Assembly (NCBI GenBank): GCA_002452295.1
Contig: DKEX01000001.1
Location: 1 to 64,000 of the forward strand
Direction: 5' to 3'
Length of the DNA: 64,000 nt
Source: Firmicutes bacterium UBA6811
GTDB taxonomy: Bacteria; Bacillota; SHA-98; UBA4971
The position numbers were made by a program, and so were the translations under genes. Under the pieces are notes generated by a model. It worked only from the letters and a program-made list of their open reading frames with translations, made no database searches and was not told the DNA's origin. Numbering within the stretch: position 1 is the first letter of the stretch; every line of letters starts with the position of its first letter. Positions 1 to 8,316 of this stretch are shown here, piece by piece.

Positions 1-1863
1 CAGGGCGAGGACGTGGTGGCCGGCATAAGGACGCCCAAACCCATCGCCGAGCTGGAGCATGACATGCCCGAGGTATACAGGCAGCTTGTCGGCATCTTCG
101 AGAGGCTGGAGCAGCACTACCGCGACATGCAGGACGTGGAGTTCACCATACAGGAGGGCAAGCTCTTCATGCTGCAGACCCGCGCCGGCAAGCGTACCGC
201 CGCGGCTGCCGTGAAGATCGCCGTGGACATGGTGAAGGAGGGCCTCATAACGAAGGAGGAGGCCGTCATGCGTGTGGAGCCTGCGCAGCTTGACACGCTC
301 CTGCACAAGATGATCGACCCCAGGGCGAAGGTCGAGGTCATCGCCACGGGCGTTGCGGCATCGCCCGGCGCCGCGGTGGGCGCCGTCGTGTTCACCGCCG
401 ACGAGGCCGCGGAGCACGGTGCGGCAGGGGAGAAGGTCATCCTTGTGAGGAAAGAGACCTCGCCCGATGACATCCACGGGATGGCGGCGGCCCAGGGCAT
501 CCTGACCAGCCGGGGCGGCAAGACCAGCCACGCCGCGGTCGTGGCGCGGGGCATGGGCACGCCTGCTGTCACGGGTTGCGAGGCCATCACCGTCGCCGAG
601 GCCGAGAGGCTGCTTCGCGTGGGAGATGTGGTTGTAAAGGAAGGCGACGTGATAACCCTGGACGGGACGCACGGCAGGGTCATCCTCGGCGAGGCGCCCC
701 TCGTGGATCCGACCATCGGCGGCGACTTCGCAACGCTCATGGAGTGGACGGACGAGATCAAGGCGCTCGGGGTCAGGGCTAACGCGGACACGCCACACGA
801 CGCCGAGACGGCGCTCGAGTTCGGGGCGAAGGGCATCGGCCTCTGCCGGACGGAGCACATGTTCTTTGGCGAGGAGCGGGTGCCGGTGGTGCAGGAGATG
901 ATCCTGGCCGAGACCACCGAGGCGAGACGCGGTGCGCTCGACCGGCTGCTTCCGTTCCAGGTGGAGGACTTCCGGGGCATTCTCAAGGCCATGGCCGGGT
1001 ACCCGGTGATCATCAGGCTCCTCGACCCGCCGCTCCACGAGTTCCTACCAAGCCACGAGGAGCTCCTGGTCGAGGTGACGAAGATGAGGCTGCAGGGAGC
1101 GGAGCCGGAGGAGCTGAAGAAGAAGGAAGCGCTGCTTGCCAGGGTCGATAAGCTCCGCGAGCTCAACCCCATGCTTGGCCACAGGGGATGCAGGCTTGGC
1201 ATAACCTACCCCGAGATCAACGAGATGCAGGCGAGGGCCATATTCGAGGCCGCCTGCCAGCTCACGAAGGAAGGGTACAAGGTCTTCCCCGAGGTCATGA
1301 TCCCTGTGGTCGGGCACGTCAGGGAGATCGAAATAGCCCGCGAGGTGGTGGAGTGGGTCGCGAAGGAGACCATGGAGAAGTATGGCGTGAAGCTGGATTA
1401 CATGGTCGGCACCATGATCGAGCTTCCGAGGGCGGCCCTCACCGCCGACGAGATCGCGAAGGAGGCCCAGTTCTTCTCGTTCGGCACCAACGACCTCACC
1501 CAGACGACCTTCGGGTTCTCGCGCGACGACGCCGAGGGCAAGTTCCTGCCGTACTACCTCGAGCACAATATCCTCGAGCACAACCCGTTCGAGGTGCTCG
1601 ATCGCAGGGGCGTCGGCGAGCTCATCAAGATCGCCGTGGAGCGCGGCAGGCGTACCAGGCCGGATCTCGAGGTCGGCATATGCGGCGAGCACGGCGGTGA
1701 CCCGTCGTCAGTCGAGTTCTGCCACGAGGCCGGCCTCGACTACGTGAGCTGCTCGCCGTTCCGCGTGCCCATCGCAAGACTCGCGGCGGCGCAGGCGCAG
1801 ATCAGGAACCCCAGGAAGGGCAAGGCGAAGGCCGGTCATGTGGAGGAGTACACCACCGCCTGA
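1..1863 (+). CDS. ppdK: Pyruvate, phosphate dikinase, C-terminal part (cut by left edge)
   Basis: Interconverts pyruvate, ATP and phosphate with PEP, AMP and pyrophosphate; in anaerobes it links glycolysis and PEP metabolism in the cytoplasm. The open frame runs from base 1, so the N-terminal part of the ATP-grasp domain lies outside the window. The visible part begins with the end of that domain (GEDVVAGIRTP), then the swivelling phosphohistidine domain with GGKTSHAAVVARG (phospho-acceptor His at codon 177), then the PEP/pyruvate TIM barrel (GIGLCRTEHMF, GHRGCRLG, SFGTNDLTQ). The barrel ends with CGEHGGDP, which carries the catalytic Cys, and SPFRVPIARLAAAQA. The stop is at 1861-1863. All expected C-terminal motifs are intact and the family assignment is secure. 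Confidence 0.97.
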   Translation, partial: QGEDVVAGIRTPKPIAELEHDMPEVYRQLVGIFERLEQHYRDMQDVEFTIQEGKLFMLQTRAGKRTAAAAVKIAVDMVKEGLITKEEAVMRVEPAQLDTLLHKMIDPRAKVEVIATGVAASPGAAVGAVVFTADEAAEHGAAGEKVILVRKETSPDDIHGMAAAQGILTSRGGKTSHAAVVARGMGTPAVTGCEAITVAEAERLLRVGDVVVKEGDVITLDGTHGRVILGEAPLVDPTIGGDFATLMEWTDEIKALGVRANADTPHDAETALEFGAKGIGLCRTEHMFFGEERVPVVQEMILAETTEARRGALDRLLPFQVEDFRGILKAMAGYPVIIRLLDPPLHEFLPSHEELLVEVTKMRLQGAEPEELKKKEALLARVDKLRELNPMLGHRGCRLGITYPEINEMQARAIFEAACQLTKEGYKVFPEVMIPVVGHVREIEIAREVVEWVAKETMEKYGVKLDYMVGTMIELPRAALTADEIAKEAQFFSFGTNDLTQTTFGFSRDDAEGKFLPYYLEHNILEHNPFEVLDRRGVGELIKIAVERGRRTRPDLEVGICGEHGGDPSSVEFCHEAGLDYVSCSPFRVPIARLAAAQAQIRNPRKGKAKAGHVEEYTTA

Positions 1864-1887
1864 GCGCTGCCTGAGAGGGGGTGTCCG

Positions 1888-2004
1888 GCGCCCGCTGCCG
1901 GGCGCGCCAGGTGACCCGGAGCGGAGCGGGGCGGGGTGAACGCTGAACGGAGCGAGTGAGGATGACACGTGGTGCCCCCGCGGCCATCGAGGCACGGGGG
2001 CACC
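1888..2004 (+). terminator. Two GC-rich hairpins after ppdK (possible terminator region)
   Basis: The first hairpin pairs GCGCCCG (1888-1894) with CGGGCGC (1899-1905) across a 4-base loop. The second pairs GGTGCCCCCG (1971-1980) with CGGGGGCACC (1995-2004), a perfect 10 bp stem. Neither is followed by a T run, so they are not canonical intrinsic terminators. They lie where ppdK transcription would be expected to end, before the promoter at about 2110. I see no gene between 1864 and 2392. Confidence 0.45.
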
Positions 2005-2108
2005 GTCGTCCGTGGGGGCGGCAGCTCGCCTGCGCGGCCGTCACCCGGCGACTGCATTCATCCACCGTCGAACGGGATTGAATTTTCAGGCATATACTGG
2101 TCTAAGTA

Positions 2109-2117
2109 TGTTATACT
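2109..2117 (+). promoter_or_regulatory. Extended -10 promoter for the dnaG leader
   Basis: TGTTATACT at 2109-2117 is an extended -10 element (TGn followed by TATACT) in an unusually AT-rich patch of a GC-rich sequence. No good -35 is present at 16-18 bp, as is usual for extended -10 promoters. Transcription from here would start near 2124 and make a leader of about 270 nt before dnaG. Confidence 0.55.
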
Positions 2118-2130
2118 ATGATATATGCGA

Positions 2131-2350
2131 ACACGCGATCCGGTTGGCAAGAGCCTCGTGGCGAAATGTTATGCCGAAGGCAGGATCTTGCCAAATCCCG
2201 TCGAATGGTGTATGCCGGTTCTCGTGTGGATTGGAGCGGCGATGGGCCTGGTAGCCGCAGAGGTGCCCAGACTCTGGTCAGCGGCTTTCTTTTGCCGGAC
2301 GGGTCTGGCAAAAGAGGAAAAACGCCCGTAGTGGCGAAAGAGGAACTACG
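2131..2350 (+). ncRNA. Structured 5' leader of dnaG, family not recognised
   Basis: The leader contains nested complementary segments. An outer helix pairs ACACG (2131-2135) with CGTGT (2223-2227), and GATCCGG (2137-2143) with CCGGTTC (2215-2221) apart from one T-T mismatch. Inside it TTGGCAAGA (2144-2152) pairs perfectly with TCTTGCCAA (2186-2194), enclosing a TGCC-GAA-GGCA mini-hairpin (2172-2182). Downstream are CTTTTGCC/GGCAAAAG (2289-2296/2307-2314) and CGTAGT/ACTACG (2327-2332/2345-2350). I compared it by eye with the common riboswitches (c-di-GMP, lysine, cobalamin, TPP, SAM, THF) and T-boxes without a match. It could be a cis-regulatory element or a small RNA processed from the leader. 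Confidence 0.4.
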
Positions 2351-2392
2351 ATGAGCGTGCTTCGCTGACTTGTGGTAAGGAGAACTGGCGCA

Positions 2393-4360
2393 ATGCGCGG
2401 CTACAATGAAGACGTGCTCGGAGAGGTCCGCGCAAAGAGCGACATCGTCGAGGTGATTTCGGAGTACGTCGCGCTGAAGCAGGCGGGTAAGACCTACAAG
2501 GGCCTGTGCCCGTTCCACTCGGAGAAGACGCCGTCATTCGTGGTATCGCCGGAGAAGCAGCTCTTCCATTGCTTCGGGTGCGGTGCGGGCGGCGACGTTT
2601 TTAGCTTCGTCATGAAGGCGGAGAACCTGGGTTTTGCCGAGGCGGCAAGGCTCCTCGCGGACAGGGCCGGCATCTCCATCAGGGAGGAGTCGGAGGAGGC
2701 GCACGAGGCGCGGGAGAGGCGCAGGGCTCTGTACGAGGCGAACGAGGCTGCGTGCGAGTATTACCAGCACGTGCTCACGGAGAGCCCCGAGGCCAGCGAG
2801 GCGCGGGCCTATGTCAGACGGCGCGGGCTTTCAGAGCAGACCGTCAGGAAGTTCAGGCTCGGGTACGCCCTTCCGTCCTGGGACGCCCTCTTGAAGGCTC
2901 TCACGAAGAAGGGGGTGCCAAGGGAGGCGCTCTTCGACGCCGGGCTCGTGGCGCAGGGCAAAGAGCCTGACAGCGGCTACGACAGGTTCAGGGCGAGGCT
3001 TGTGTTCCCTATCTGCGATACCTCGGGCAGAGTGATGGGGTTCGGGGGGCGTGTGCTCGACGACTCGGTGCCGAAGTACCTGAACTCACCGGAGACCGCG
3101 GTATTCAAGAAGGGCAGAAACCTGTACGGGTTGCACCTTGCCAAGGACGCCATCCGCAGGGACTCGGCGGCCGTCATAGTTGAAGGATACATGGACGCCA
3201 TCACCGCGCACCAGCACGGGTTCGACCACGTGGTCGCCTCGCTCGGCACTGCGCTCACCGAGGAGCAGGCGAGGGCCCTGCGCTGCTATGCGTCGCAGGT
3301 CGTGATAGCATATGACGCCGACGCGGCAGGCGCGGCGGCGACGGTGCGGGGCATGGAGATCCTGGCAGCGGCGAGGCTCGACGTCAGGGTGGCGAGCCTG
3401 CCCGCCGGGGAAGATCCGGACTCGACCCTCAGAAGGGGCGGCAGGGAAGCCCTCCTTCAGGTGCTGCGGGCCGCGAGGCCTTTAGTTGATTACAAGCTGC
3501 ACCTTGCCATCTCCAGCTCCGACTGCACCACAACCGAGGGAAAGGTCAGCGCGGCGCGCGGGGCGGCCAGGGTGCTTGCGACCATAAGGAGCGCCGTTGA
3601 GCGCAGCGAGTACACCCGTAAGGTCGCATCAGAGATCGGGGTGGAGCCCGGGGCCCTGGCGAGGGATGTCGAGGCCCTTGTGATGGCGGCCAGGCCCGCA
3701 GGTCCGCCTGGGCAGCGGGCGCCCGGGGATAGAAACGCTGCAAGCAGACATACTAAGTCCGAGGATGATATTGCCAGATCAGGCGAGATGATGAAAGTCC
3801 TGGAAGCCGAGAAGATGCTTCTCAGGCTGATGGCCGAGAGCGGCGAGGTCCAGAGAGCCGTGCTCGGGGAGGTAGGGCCTGACGGCTTTCATGACCCGAG
3901 GCACCGGGAGATAGTGCGGGCCATAGCGGCCCAGGCGGCCGGGCTCGGGCGCGGGGCCGGAGCCGAGGCCAGGGCCAAGGCTGGGGACGAGGACGGGGAT
4001 GAGGACGGGGATGAGGGCGAACGTGAGGGTGAGGCCGGGGCGGGGGTCGGCGAGGGTTCTACGGTGGATCCCTCGAAGGTCATAGGCGCGCTTGACGGCG
4101 AGGAAGTTCGCCGGTACGCCGCCGGCATCTTCGTGGGACAGGCCGGCGAGACGCGCGGCGACCCTGCGAAGATGGCCCAGGATTGCCTGGGTGTGTTGCG
4201 GGAACACAGACTGAGGGCGAGGATTCGCGAGATCGAAAAGGAGCTTGCGTCCCTCGGTAGCACAGGAGAGATGGAGCGATCAAGGGATCTGCTGGCAGAA
4301 CTGGGGAGCCTCCGGGCGAGGCTCTCAAAGGAGTTCCAGCCGTTTTCGGGAACCGGGTGA
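2393..4360 (+). CDS. dnaG: DNA primase DnaG
   Basis: Synthesises RNA primers at the replication fork. The ATG at 2393 is preceded by AAGGAG (2377-2382) and gives 655 residues; an upstream in-frame GTG at 2372 lies before this ribosome-binding site and is unlikely. The N-terminal CHC2 zinc ribbon is present (CPFHSEKTPSF, then FHCFGCGAGGD), followed by the catalytic core and TOPRIM domain (VIVEGYMDAI, VASLGTALTEEQ, IAYDADAAG). The C-terminal helicase-interaction region is interrupted by an acidic low-complexity stretch encoded by a tandem duplication of a 12-base unit (3989-4000 and 4001-4012), giving GDEDGDEDGDEG. It sits immediately upstream of rpoD, the classic macromolecular-synthesis arrangement without rpsU. 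Confidence 0.97.
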   Translation: MRGYNEDVLGEVRAKSDIVEVISEYVALKQAGKTYKGLCPFHSEKTPSFVVSPEKQLFHCFGCGAGGDVFSFVMKAENLGFAEAARLLADRAGISIREESEEAHEARERRRALYEANEAACEYYQHVLTESPEASEARAYVRRRGLSEQTVRKFRLGYALPSWDALLKALTKKGVPREALFDAGLVAQGKEPDSGYDRFRARLVFPICDTSGRVMGFGGRVLDDSVPKYLNSPETAVFKKGRNLYGLHLAKDAIRRDSAAVIVEGYMDAITAHQHGFDHVVASLGTALTEEQARALRCYASQVVIAYDADAAGAAATVRGMEILAAARLDVRVASLPAGEDPDSTLRRGGREALLQVLRAARPLVDYKLHLAISSSDCTTTEGKVSAARGAARVLATIRSAVERSEYTRKVASEIGVEPGALARDVEALVMAARPAGPPGQRAPGDRNAASRHTKSEDDIARSGEMMKVLEAEKMLLRLMAESGEVQRAVLGEVGPDGFHDPRHREIVRAIAAQAAGLGRGAGAEARAKAGDEDGDEDGDEGEREGEAGAGVGEGSTVDPSKVIGALDGEEVRRYAAGIFVGQAGETRGDPAKMAQDCLGVLREHRLRARIREIEKELASLGSTGEMERSRDLLAELGSLRARLSKEFQPFSGTG

Positions 4361-4471
4361 GCATCGCGAGCCCGAGGCCCGTAGATGCGCGCAGGGGCGA
4401 GCGCACGCCTGAGAGACACGACCGGCACAACCGGCGAATCCGGCGGCTGGCGACGGAAAGGAGGGATGATG

Positions 4472-5608
4472 ATGACGAAGCCTGGGCAGCCTGACGCACC
4501 CGAAGTGAGGGATCTCATCGAACGCGGAAGGAAGAGGGGGACGCTTACCTACAGGGAGATAATGGATGCCCTCCAGAACGTGGAGCTCTCTCCCGAGCAG
4601 ATAGACGACATATATGAGGCCTTCGGTCAGATGGGCATAGACGTCGTGCCTGAGCCGGGGGATGGAGAGGCCGAGGATGTGCCCGATGAGACCGCACGCC
4701 AGGAAGGGCACGACGGCCCCGATGGGGACGTGGCTGTGCACGAGGACGTCGAAATCGATCTCTCCATTCCGGAAGGCATCAGCGTGGACGACCCGGTCAG
4801 GATGTACCTCAAGGAGATCGGAAGGGTCTCGCTTCTCACTGCGGAGGAAGAGGTCGAGCTGGCAAAGCGTATCGAGAAAGGTGACGAACAGGCCAAGCGC
4901 AGGCTCGCCGAGGCGAACCTTCGACTCGTGGTCAGCATCGCCAAGCGTTACGTCGGTCGCGGTATGCTTTTCCTCGATCTCATACAGGAGGGAAACCTTG
5001 GTCTTCTGAAGGCGGTCGAGAAGTTCGACTACAGAAAGGGATACAAGTTCAGCACCTACGCGACCTGGTGGATCCGGCAGGCGATAACTCGCGCCATCGC
5101 CGACCAGGCGAGGACCATACGGATCCCGGTCCACATGGTTGAAACCATCAACAAGCTAGTGCGGGTTCAAAGGCAGCTCGTGCAGGAGTACGGCCGGGAG
5201 CCCACCATTGAAGAGACAGCCAGGGCCATGGACATGAGCGAGGACAAGGTCAGGGAGATCATGAAGGTGGCCCAGGAGCCTGTGTCCCTCGAGACGCCCA
5301 TCGGCGAGGAAGAGGACAGCCATCTCGGCGACTTCATCGAGGACGAGGACGTGCTGGCTCCTGCGGACGCGGTGTCGTTCCACCTGCTCAAGGAGCAACT
5401 CGAGGGCGTGCTCGACACGCTCACTCCCAGGGAGGAAAAGGTGCTCCGGCTGCGCTTCGGCCTCGACGACGGCCGGTCTCGCACTCTCGAGGAGGTCGGT
5501 CAGGTATTCGGGGTCACTCGCGAGAGAATACGCCAGATTGAGGCAAAGGCGCTGAGGAAACTCCGGCACCCGAGCCGGAGTAAGAAGCTCAAGGACTACC
5601 TGGAATAG
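4472..5608 (+). CDS. rpoD: RNA polymerase primary sigma factor RpoD/SigA
   Basis: Housekeeping sigma-70 factor that directs RNA polymerase to -35/-10 promoters. Three consecutive ATGs (4466, 4469, 4472) follow AAAGGAGGG; the third has the best spacing from AGGAGG (7 nt), giving 378 residues. Domains in order are a short region 1.1-like helical segment, region 1.2 (VRMYLKEIG), region 2 ([50 protein letters not shown]), region 3, and region 4.2 ([22 protein letters not shown], then a Lys/Arg-rich tail). It has the short acidic N-terminus usual for Firmicutes. It directly follows dnaG (111 bp gap) and is probably cotranscribed with it. Confidence 0.97.
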   Translation: MTKPGQPDAPEVRDLIERGRKRGTLTYREIMDALQNVELSPEQIDDIYEAFGQMGIDVVPEPGDGEAEDVPDETARQEGHDGPDGDVAVHEDVEIDLSIPEGISVDDPVRMYLKEIGRVSLLTAEEEVELAKRIEKGDEQAKRRLAEANLRLVVSIAKRYVGRGMLFLDLIQEGNLGLLKAVEKFDYRKGYKFSTYATWWIRQAITRAIADQARTIRIPVHMVETINKLVRVQRQLVQEYGREPTIEETARAMDMSEDKVREIMKVAQEPVSLETPIGEEEDSHLGDFIEDEDVLAPADAVSFHLLKEQLEGVLDTLTPREEKVLRLRFGLDDGRSRTLEEVGQVFGVTRERIRQIEAKALRKLRHPSRSKKLKDYLE

Positions 5609-5654
5609 GCCCAAAGCCCGGTAGAGGCGGCGCGAGTTTGTCGGCGCCTGCCTC

Positions 5655-5683
5655 TTGACCGGGTGCGGGCATGCATATATAAT
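5655..5683 (+). promoter_or_regulatory. Sigma-A promoter for the tRNA pair
   Basis: TTGACC (5655-5660), a 17-base spacer and a consensus TATAAT (5678-5683) lie about 24 bases upstream of tRNA-Asn. The -35 lies in the descending arm of a GC-rich hairpin (CCCGGT-AGAGGC at 5617-5628 pairing with GCCTCT-TG-ACCGGG at 5649-5663) that probably ends rpoD transcription. Confidence 0.85.
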
Positions 5684-5706
5684 AGATGGTGCAAATCAGG
5701 TTTTGT

Positions 5707-5781
5707 TCCCTGGTAGCTCAATGGTAGAGCGGCCGGCTGTTAACCGGTAGGTTGCAGGTTCGAGTCCTGCCCAGGGAGCCA
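5707..5781 (+). tRNA. tRNA-Asn (GTT)
   Basis: Full cloverleaf. The acceptor stem pairs TCCCTGG (5707-5713) with CCAGGGA (5771-5777), followed by discriminator G and an encoded CCA. The D arm is GCTC-AATGGTA-GAGC, the anticodon loop CTGTTAA contains GTT, and the T arm is GCAGG-TTCGAGT-CCTGC. It is cotranscribed with the next tRNA. Confidence 0.97.
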
Positions 5782-5788
5782 CTCATTC

Positions 5789-5863
5789 GGGCCTATAGCT
5801 CAGCGGTAGAGCAACCGGCTCATAACCGGTCGGTCCCTGGTTCGATCCCAGGTGGGCCCACCA
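5789..5863 (+). tRNA. tRNA with CAT anticodon (Met elongator or lysidine-modified Ile)
   Basis: Acceptor GGGCCTA (5789-5795) pairs with TGGGCCC (5853-5859), then A and encoded CCA. The D arm is GCTC-AGCGGTA-GAGC, the anticodon loop CTCATAA contains CAT, and the T arm is CCTGG-TTCGATC-CCAGG. The acceptor has seven pairs including the first base pair, so it is not initiator tRNA. The CTCATAA loop and GGGCCTA acceptor also resemble Ile2 tRNAs whose C34 is converted to lysidine; sequence alone does not settle Met versus Ile. Confidence 0.93.
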
Positions 5864-5871
5864 GGATCTTT

Positions 5872-5898
5872 AAGCGGGCGGAGATTGCCCGCTTTATT
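5872..5898 (+). terminator. Intrinsic terminator of the tRNA operon
   Basis: AAGCGGGC (5872-5879), a 7-base loop and GCCCGCTT (5887-5894) form a perfect 8 bp stem followed by TATTCAT. Confidence 0.85.
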
Positions 5899-6040
5899 CA
5901 TCTACATCCATCTACGTTGTTATTGGGCGGGCATTTCTCGAGGAGATGCCCTCGTCTTGTATCGTAGGCCCCGGGGCGGAGCGCGGCGACCGCGTCGCGA
6001 CGAAGGGTGATGCGGGTGGCCGGCCCGGTACGTGCAGGAA

Positions 6041-6070
6041 CTGAAAGCCCGGTGTAGAAATAACTATAGT
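6041..6070 (+). promoter_or_regulatory. Possible promoter for the zinc-finger gene
   Basis: CTGAAA (6041-6046), an 18-base spacer and TATAGT (6065-6070) form a modest sigma-A match, about 115 bases before the ATG at 6186. Between the tRNA terminator and this site (5899-6040) I see only a hairpin around GGGCAT/ATGCCC (about 5927-5949) and no gene. Confidence 0.45.
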
Positions 6071-6185
6071 AACGGAGAAGGAAGCCCGTGCCTGCCGGGG
6101 CCTTGTGCGGCGGCCAGGATGCTCCGGCATCGGGGCTTTTAGGCCCGCCAGAACGGCAGACCGGAGGAGAAAGGGGCCCAGAAGG

Positions 6186-6368
6186 ATGGTCGTAAAGTGC
6201 GAGATCTGCGGCAAGGTCATCCCAAAGGCGAGGCTCGAGATTCTGCCGACCACGAAACGATGCGTTGATTGTGCGAAGAAGAACGGCACAGACGTGCACG
6301 CCAAGCGCACCGAGGTGGGCATGGATATCGACACCTACAAGGATCTCCTGGGGGCGATAAGAAGCTAG
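6186..6368 (+). CDS. Minimal DksA/TraR-type zinc-finger protein
   Basis: A 60-residue protein consisting almost entirely of a C4 zinc finger. CEICGKVIPKARLEILP and, 17 residues after the first pair, CVDC match the C-terminal zinc finger of DksA/TraR proteins. The DksA coiled-coil domain that enters the RNA polymerase secondary channel is absent. The ATG at 6186 is chosen because AAGGGG (6171-6176) lies 9 nt upstream and the conserved region starts at residue 4; an in-frame ATG at 6105 has no ribosome-binding site. The role is unknown. It may bind RNA polymerase or ribosomes, but the missing coiled coil argues against classical DksA activity. Confidence 0.85.
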   Translation: MVVKCEICGKVIPKARLEILPTTKRCVDCAKKNGTDVHAKRTEVGMDIDTYKDLLGAIRS

Positions 6369-6432
6369 AGTATCCTGGCGCAGGCGGTCGCTCCCTCGAG
6401 GCTGATACAATAGCGCGAAGGGAATAATGCCA

Positions 6433-7146
6433 ATGACCGAGATACAGTCGCTCCTCGAGCTCCAGGGGCTGGACATGCAGAGACTGGAGCTGGAAAAGAC
6501 GCTCGCGGGGCTGCCTGTCCAGAAAGAGATAGACGATCTCGAAGCCGCTCTTGCTGTGCTGCGCGCGAGCCTCGACACGACGAACGCGGGGCTTGCGCGC
6601 GCTCGTAAGAACCAGAAAGAGGCGGAATGGAGCCTGAAGGACATAGCGGCGGCCATCGAGACCGTTTCCACGAAACTGTACGGCGGCGCGGTGACAAACC
6701 CGAGAGAGATCGAGGGTATGCAGGGCAAACTGAGGATGCTGGAGGCGAACAAGACCCGGCTCGAGGACCAGATCATCAGCCACATGGAGGAGATCGAGAC
6801 CCTCGAGTCCCAGGCACAGGCGGCAAGCGCGGAAATCACCGAGAAGTCATCGAGGCTGGAAGGTCTGGAAAGCGTGCGCGACGCGAGGGTGTCGGAGATT
6901 ACGTGCAGGATGTCGGAGAACGCGGAGAAGCGGGACAATCTTGCATCAACGATCCCCGGCTCGCTTCTGGCCAAGTACGAACAGTTGCTGAAGGACAAGG
7001 GAGGCCTCGCGGTCGTGCCCGTCCGGGGTGGGATATGCGGCGGGTGCCATGTGGCCTTGCCGACCTTCCTTGTGACCCTGGCGAGGCCCAATGACTCTGT
7101 GGTCAGGTGCGAGAGCTGCGGCAGGATCCTCTGCTGGGTCGGCTGA
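6433..7146 (+). CDS. Coiled-coil zinc ribbon protein (CdsZ/DUF164 family)
   Basis: About 237 residues: a long antiparallel coiled coil (roughly residues 5-175, rich in Glu, Leu and Lys, with the family signature LYGGAVTNPREIEGMQ) followed by a C-terminal zinc ribbon (GICGGCHVALP and VVRCESCGRIL). This matches the C4-type zinc ribbon family common in Firmicutes and other phyla next to RNase H and rnpB genes; its role is unsettled. The ATG at 6433 is 10 nt from AAGGG (6418-6422); the ATG at 6427 is a closer alternative only 4 nt away. It belongs to a short run of small genes with the neighbouring zinc finger and RNase H-like genes. Confidence 0.88.
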   Translation: MTEIQSLLELQGLDMQRLELEKTLAGLPVQKEIDDLEAALAVLRASLDTTNAGLARARKNQKEAEWSLKDIAAAIETVSTKLYGGAVTNPREIEGMQGKLRMLEANKTRLEDQIISHMEEIETLESQAQAASAEITEKSSRLEGLESVRDARVSEITCRMSENAEKRDNLASTIPGSLLAKYEQLLKDKGGLAVVPVRGGICGGCHVALPTFLVTLARPNDSVVRCESCGRILCWVG

Positions 7147-7185
7147 TCGCCGTGGACCTCGCGGGCGAAGACGTTACATGGCGAC

Positions 7186-7665
7186 ATGGTGGGTGACCGT
7201 TTGCAGGTTGACGGGGTTGGCGAAATCATCATATATAGCGATGGCGCGTCAAGGGGCAACCCTGGCCCGGCGGGGATCGGCGCGGTACTGCTGGATGAGG
7301 GATCGCAGGTGGTGGCCGAGATAAGCCGGGGGATCGGCATCGCTACGAATAACGAGGCCGAGTACCTGGCGCTCGCCGAGGCGCTTGAGCGTGCGAAGGA
7401 GCTCGGGGCGCAAAGAGTGCGGGTGTACGTGGATAGCGAGCTTGTGGCGAGGCAGCTCACCGGGAAGTACGCCGTGAGGTCCAGCAGGCTGATGCCGCTC
7501 GTGGCGAGAGTGCAGAGGCTGAGGCGCGCGTTCGAGTCGTGCCCGGTGACCCACGTGCGACGGCGCATGAACGCGCGGGCGGATGAGCTTGCGAACAGGG
7601 GAATCGACGCTCCAGTGCTGGCGGGTCGGCGGTTTTCCGAAGTTGACAGTAGTGGGCGGCCGTGA
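7186..7665 (+). CDS. RNase HI-family protein
   Basis: A 159-residue RNase H-fold enzyme expected to cleave RNA in RNA-DNA hybrids. The catalytic acids are visible in order: SDGASRGNPGPAGIG (first Asp), NNEAEYLALAEAL (Glu), VYVDSELVARQL (second Asp) and NARADELANRG (final Asp). It resembles the short archaeal/Bacillus YpdQ-like type, lacking the basic handle of E. coli RNase HI. The start is uncertain because no clear ribosome-binding site precedes the ATG at 7186. Its last codons overlap the promoter of rnpB. Confidence 0.9.
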   Translation: MVGDRLQVDGVGEIIIYSDGASRGNPGPAGIGAVLLDEGSQVVAEISRGIGIATNNEAEYLALAEALERAKELGAQRVRVYVDSELVARQLTGKYAVRSSRLMPLVARVQRLRRAFESCPVTHVRRRMNARADELANRGIDAPVLAGRRFSEVDSSGRP

Positions 7666-7671
7666 TAAAAT
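7643..7671 (+). promoter_or_regulatory. Sigma-A promoter of rnpB
   Basis: Consensus TTGACA (7643-7648), a 17-base spacer and TAAAAT (7666-7671), about 16 bases upstream of the RNase P RNA 5' helix. The -35 lies within the last codons of the RNase H-like gene. Confidence 0.9.
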
Positions 7672-7686
7672 CCAAAATGGCTTTCA

Positions 7687-8074
<388 letters not shown>

Positions 8075-8084
8075 TTGGCTTGAG

Positions 8085-8125
8085 GCGAGCGTCTCTCGGG
8101 CGGGGGCGCTCGCTTCCTTTTGTTT
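8085..8125 (+). terminator. Intrinsic terminator of rnpB
   Basis: GCGAGCG (8085-8091) pairs with CGCTCGC (8107-8113) and is followed by a T-rich tract, TTCCTTTTGTTT. Confidence 0.8.
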
Positions 8126-8229
8126 GCCTTGTTCATGTGGCTGGCGTTTGATAGGGCCCCTCCGGCTTTTTTTGCGGCTTCGGTCTCGTACGGAAGGATT
8201 CCCCGGGGCGACGGCGAAGTCTACCAGTG

Positions 8230-8259
8230 CGTGTTACGAAAGTCTGCAAACGTGCTACG
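8230..8259 (+). promoter_or_regulatory. Direct repeat upstream of nikR, possible operator
   Basis: CGTGTTACG (8230-8238) and CGTGCTACG (8251-8259) are direct repeats 21 bp apart, two helical turns, in the region before nikR. NikR operators are usually dyads (GTATGA-type), so this may be a site for NikR of unusual form or chance. Nothing else is recognisable between the rnpB terminator and nikR. Confidence 0.25.
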
Positions 8260-8316
8260 TCATCTGTGGAGGCGAGGGGCGCGGTGCGGGACGGGCAGGA
8301 GTGCTGTGGAGGCCTC

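Noticed and set aside
2125..2350. 6S RNA or c-di-GMP riboswitch upstream of dnaG
   Set aside because: There is no single long rod with a central bubble as in 6S RNA, and the c-di-GMP receptor core motifs are absent.
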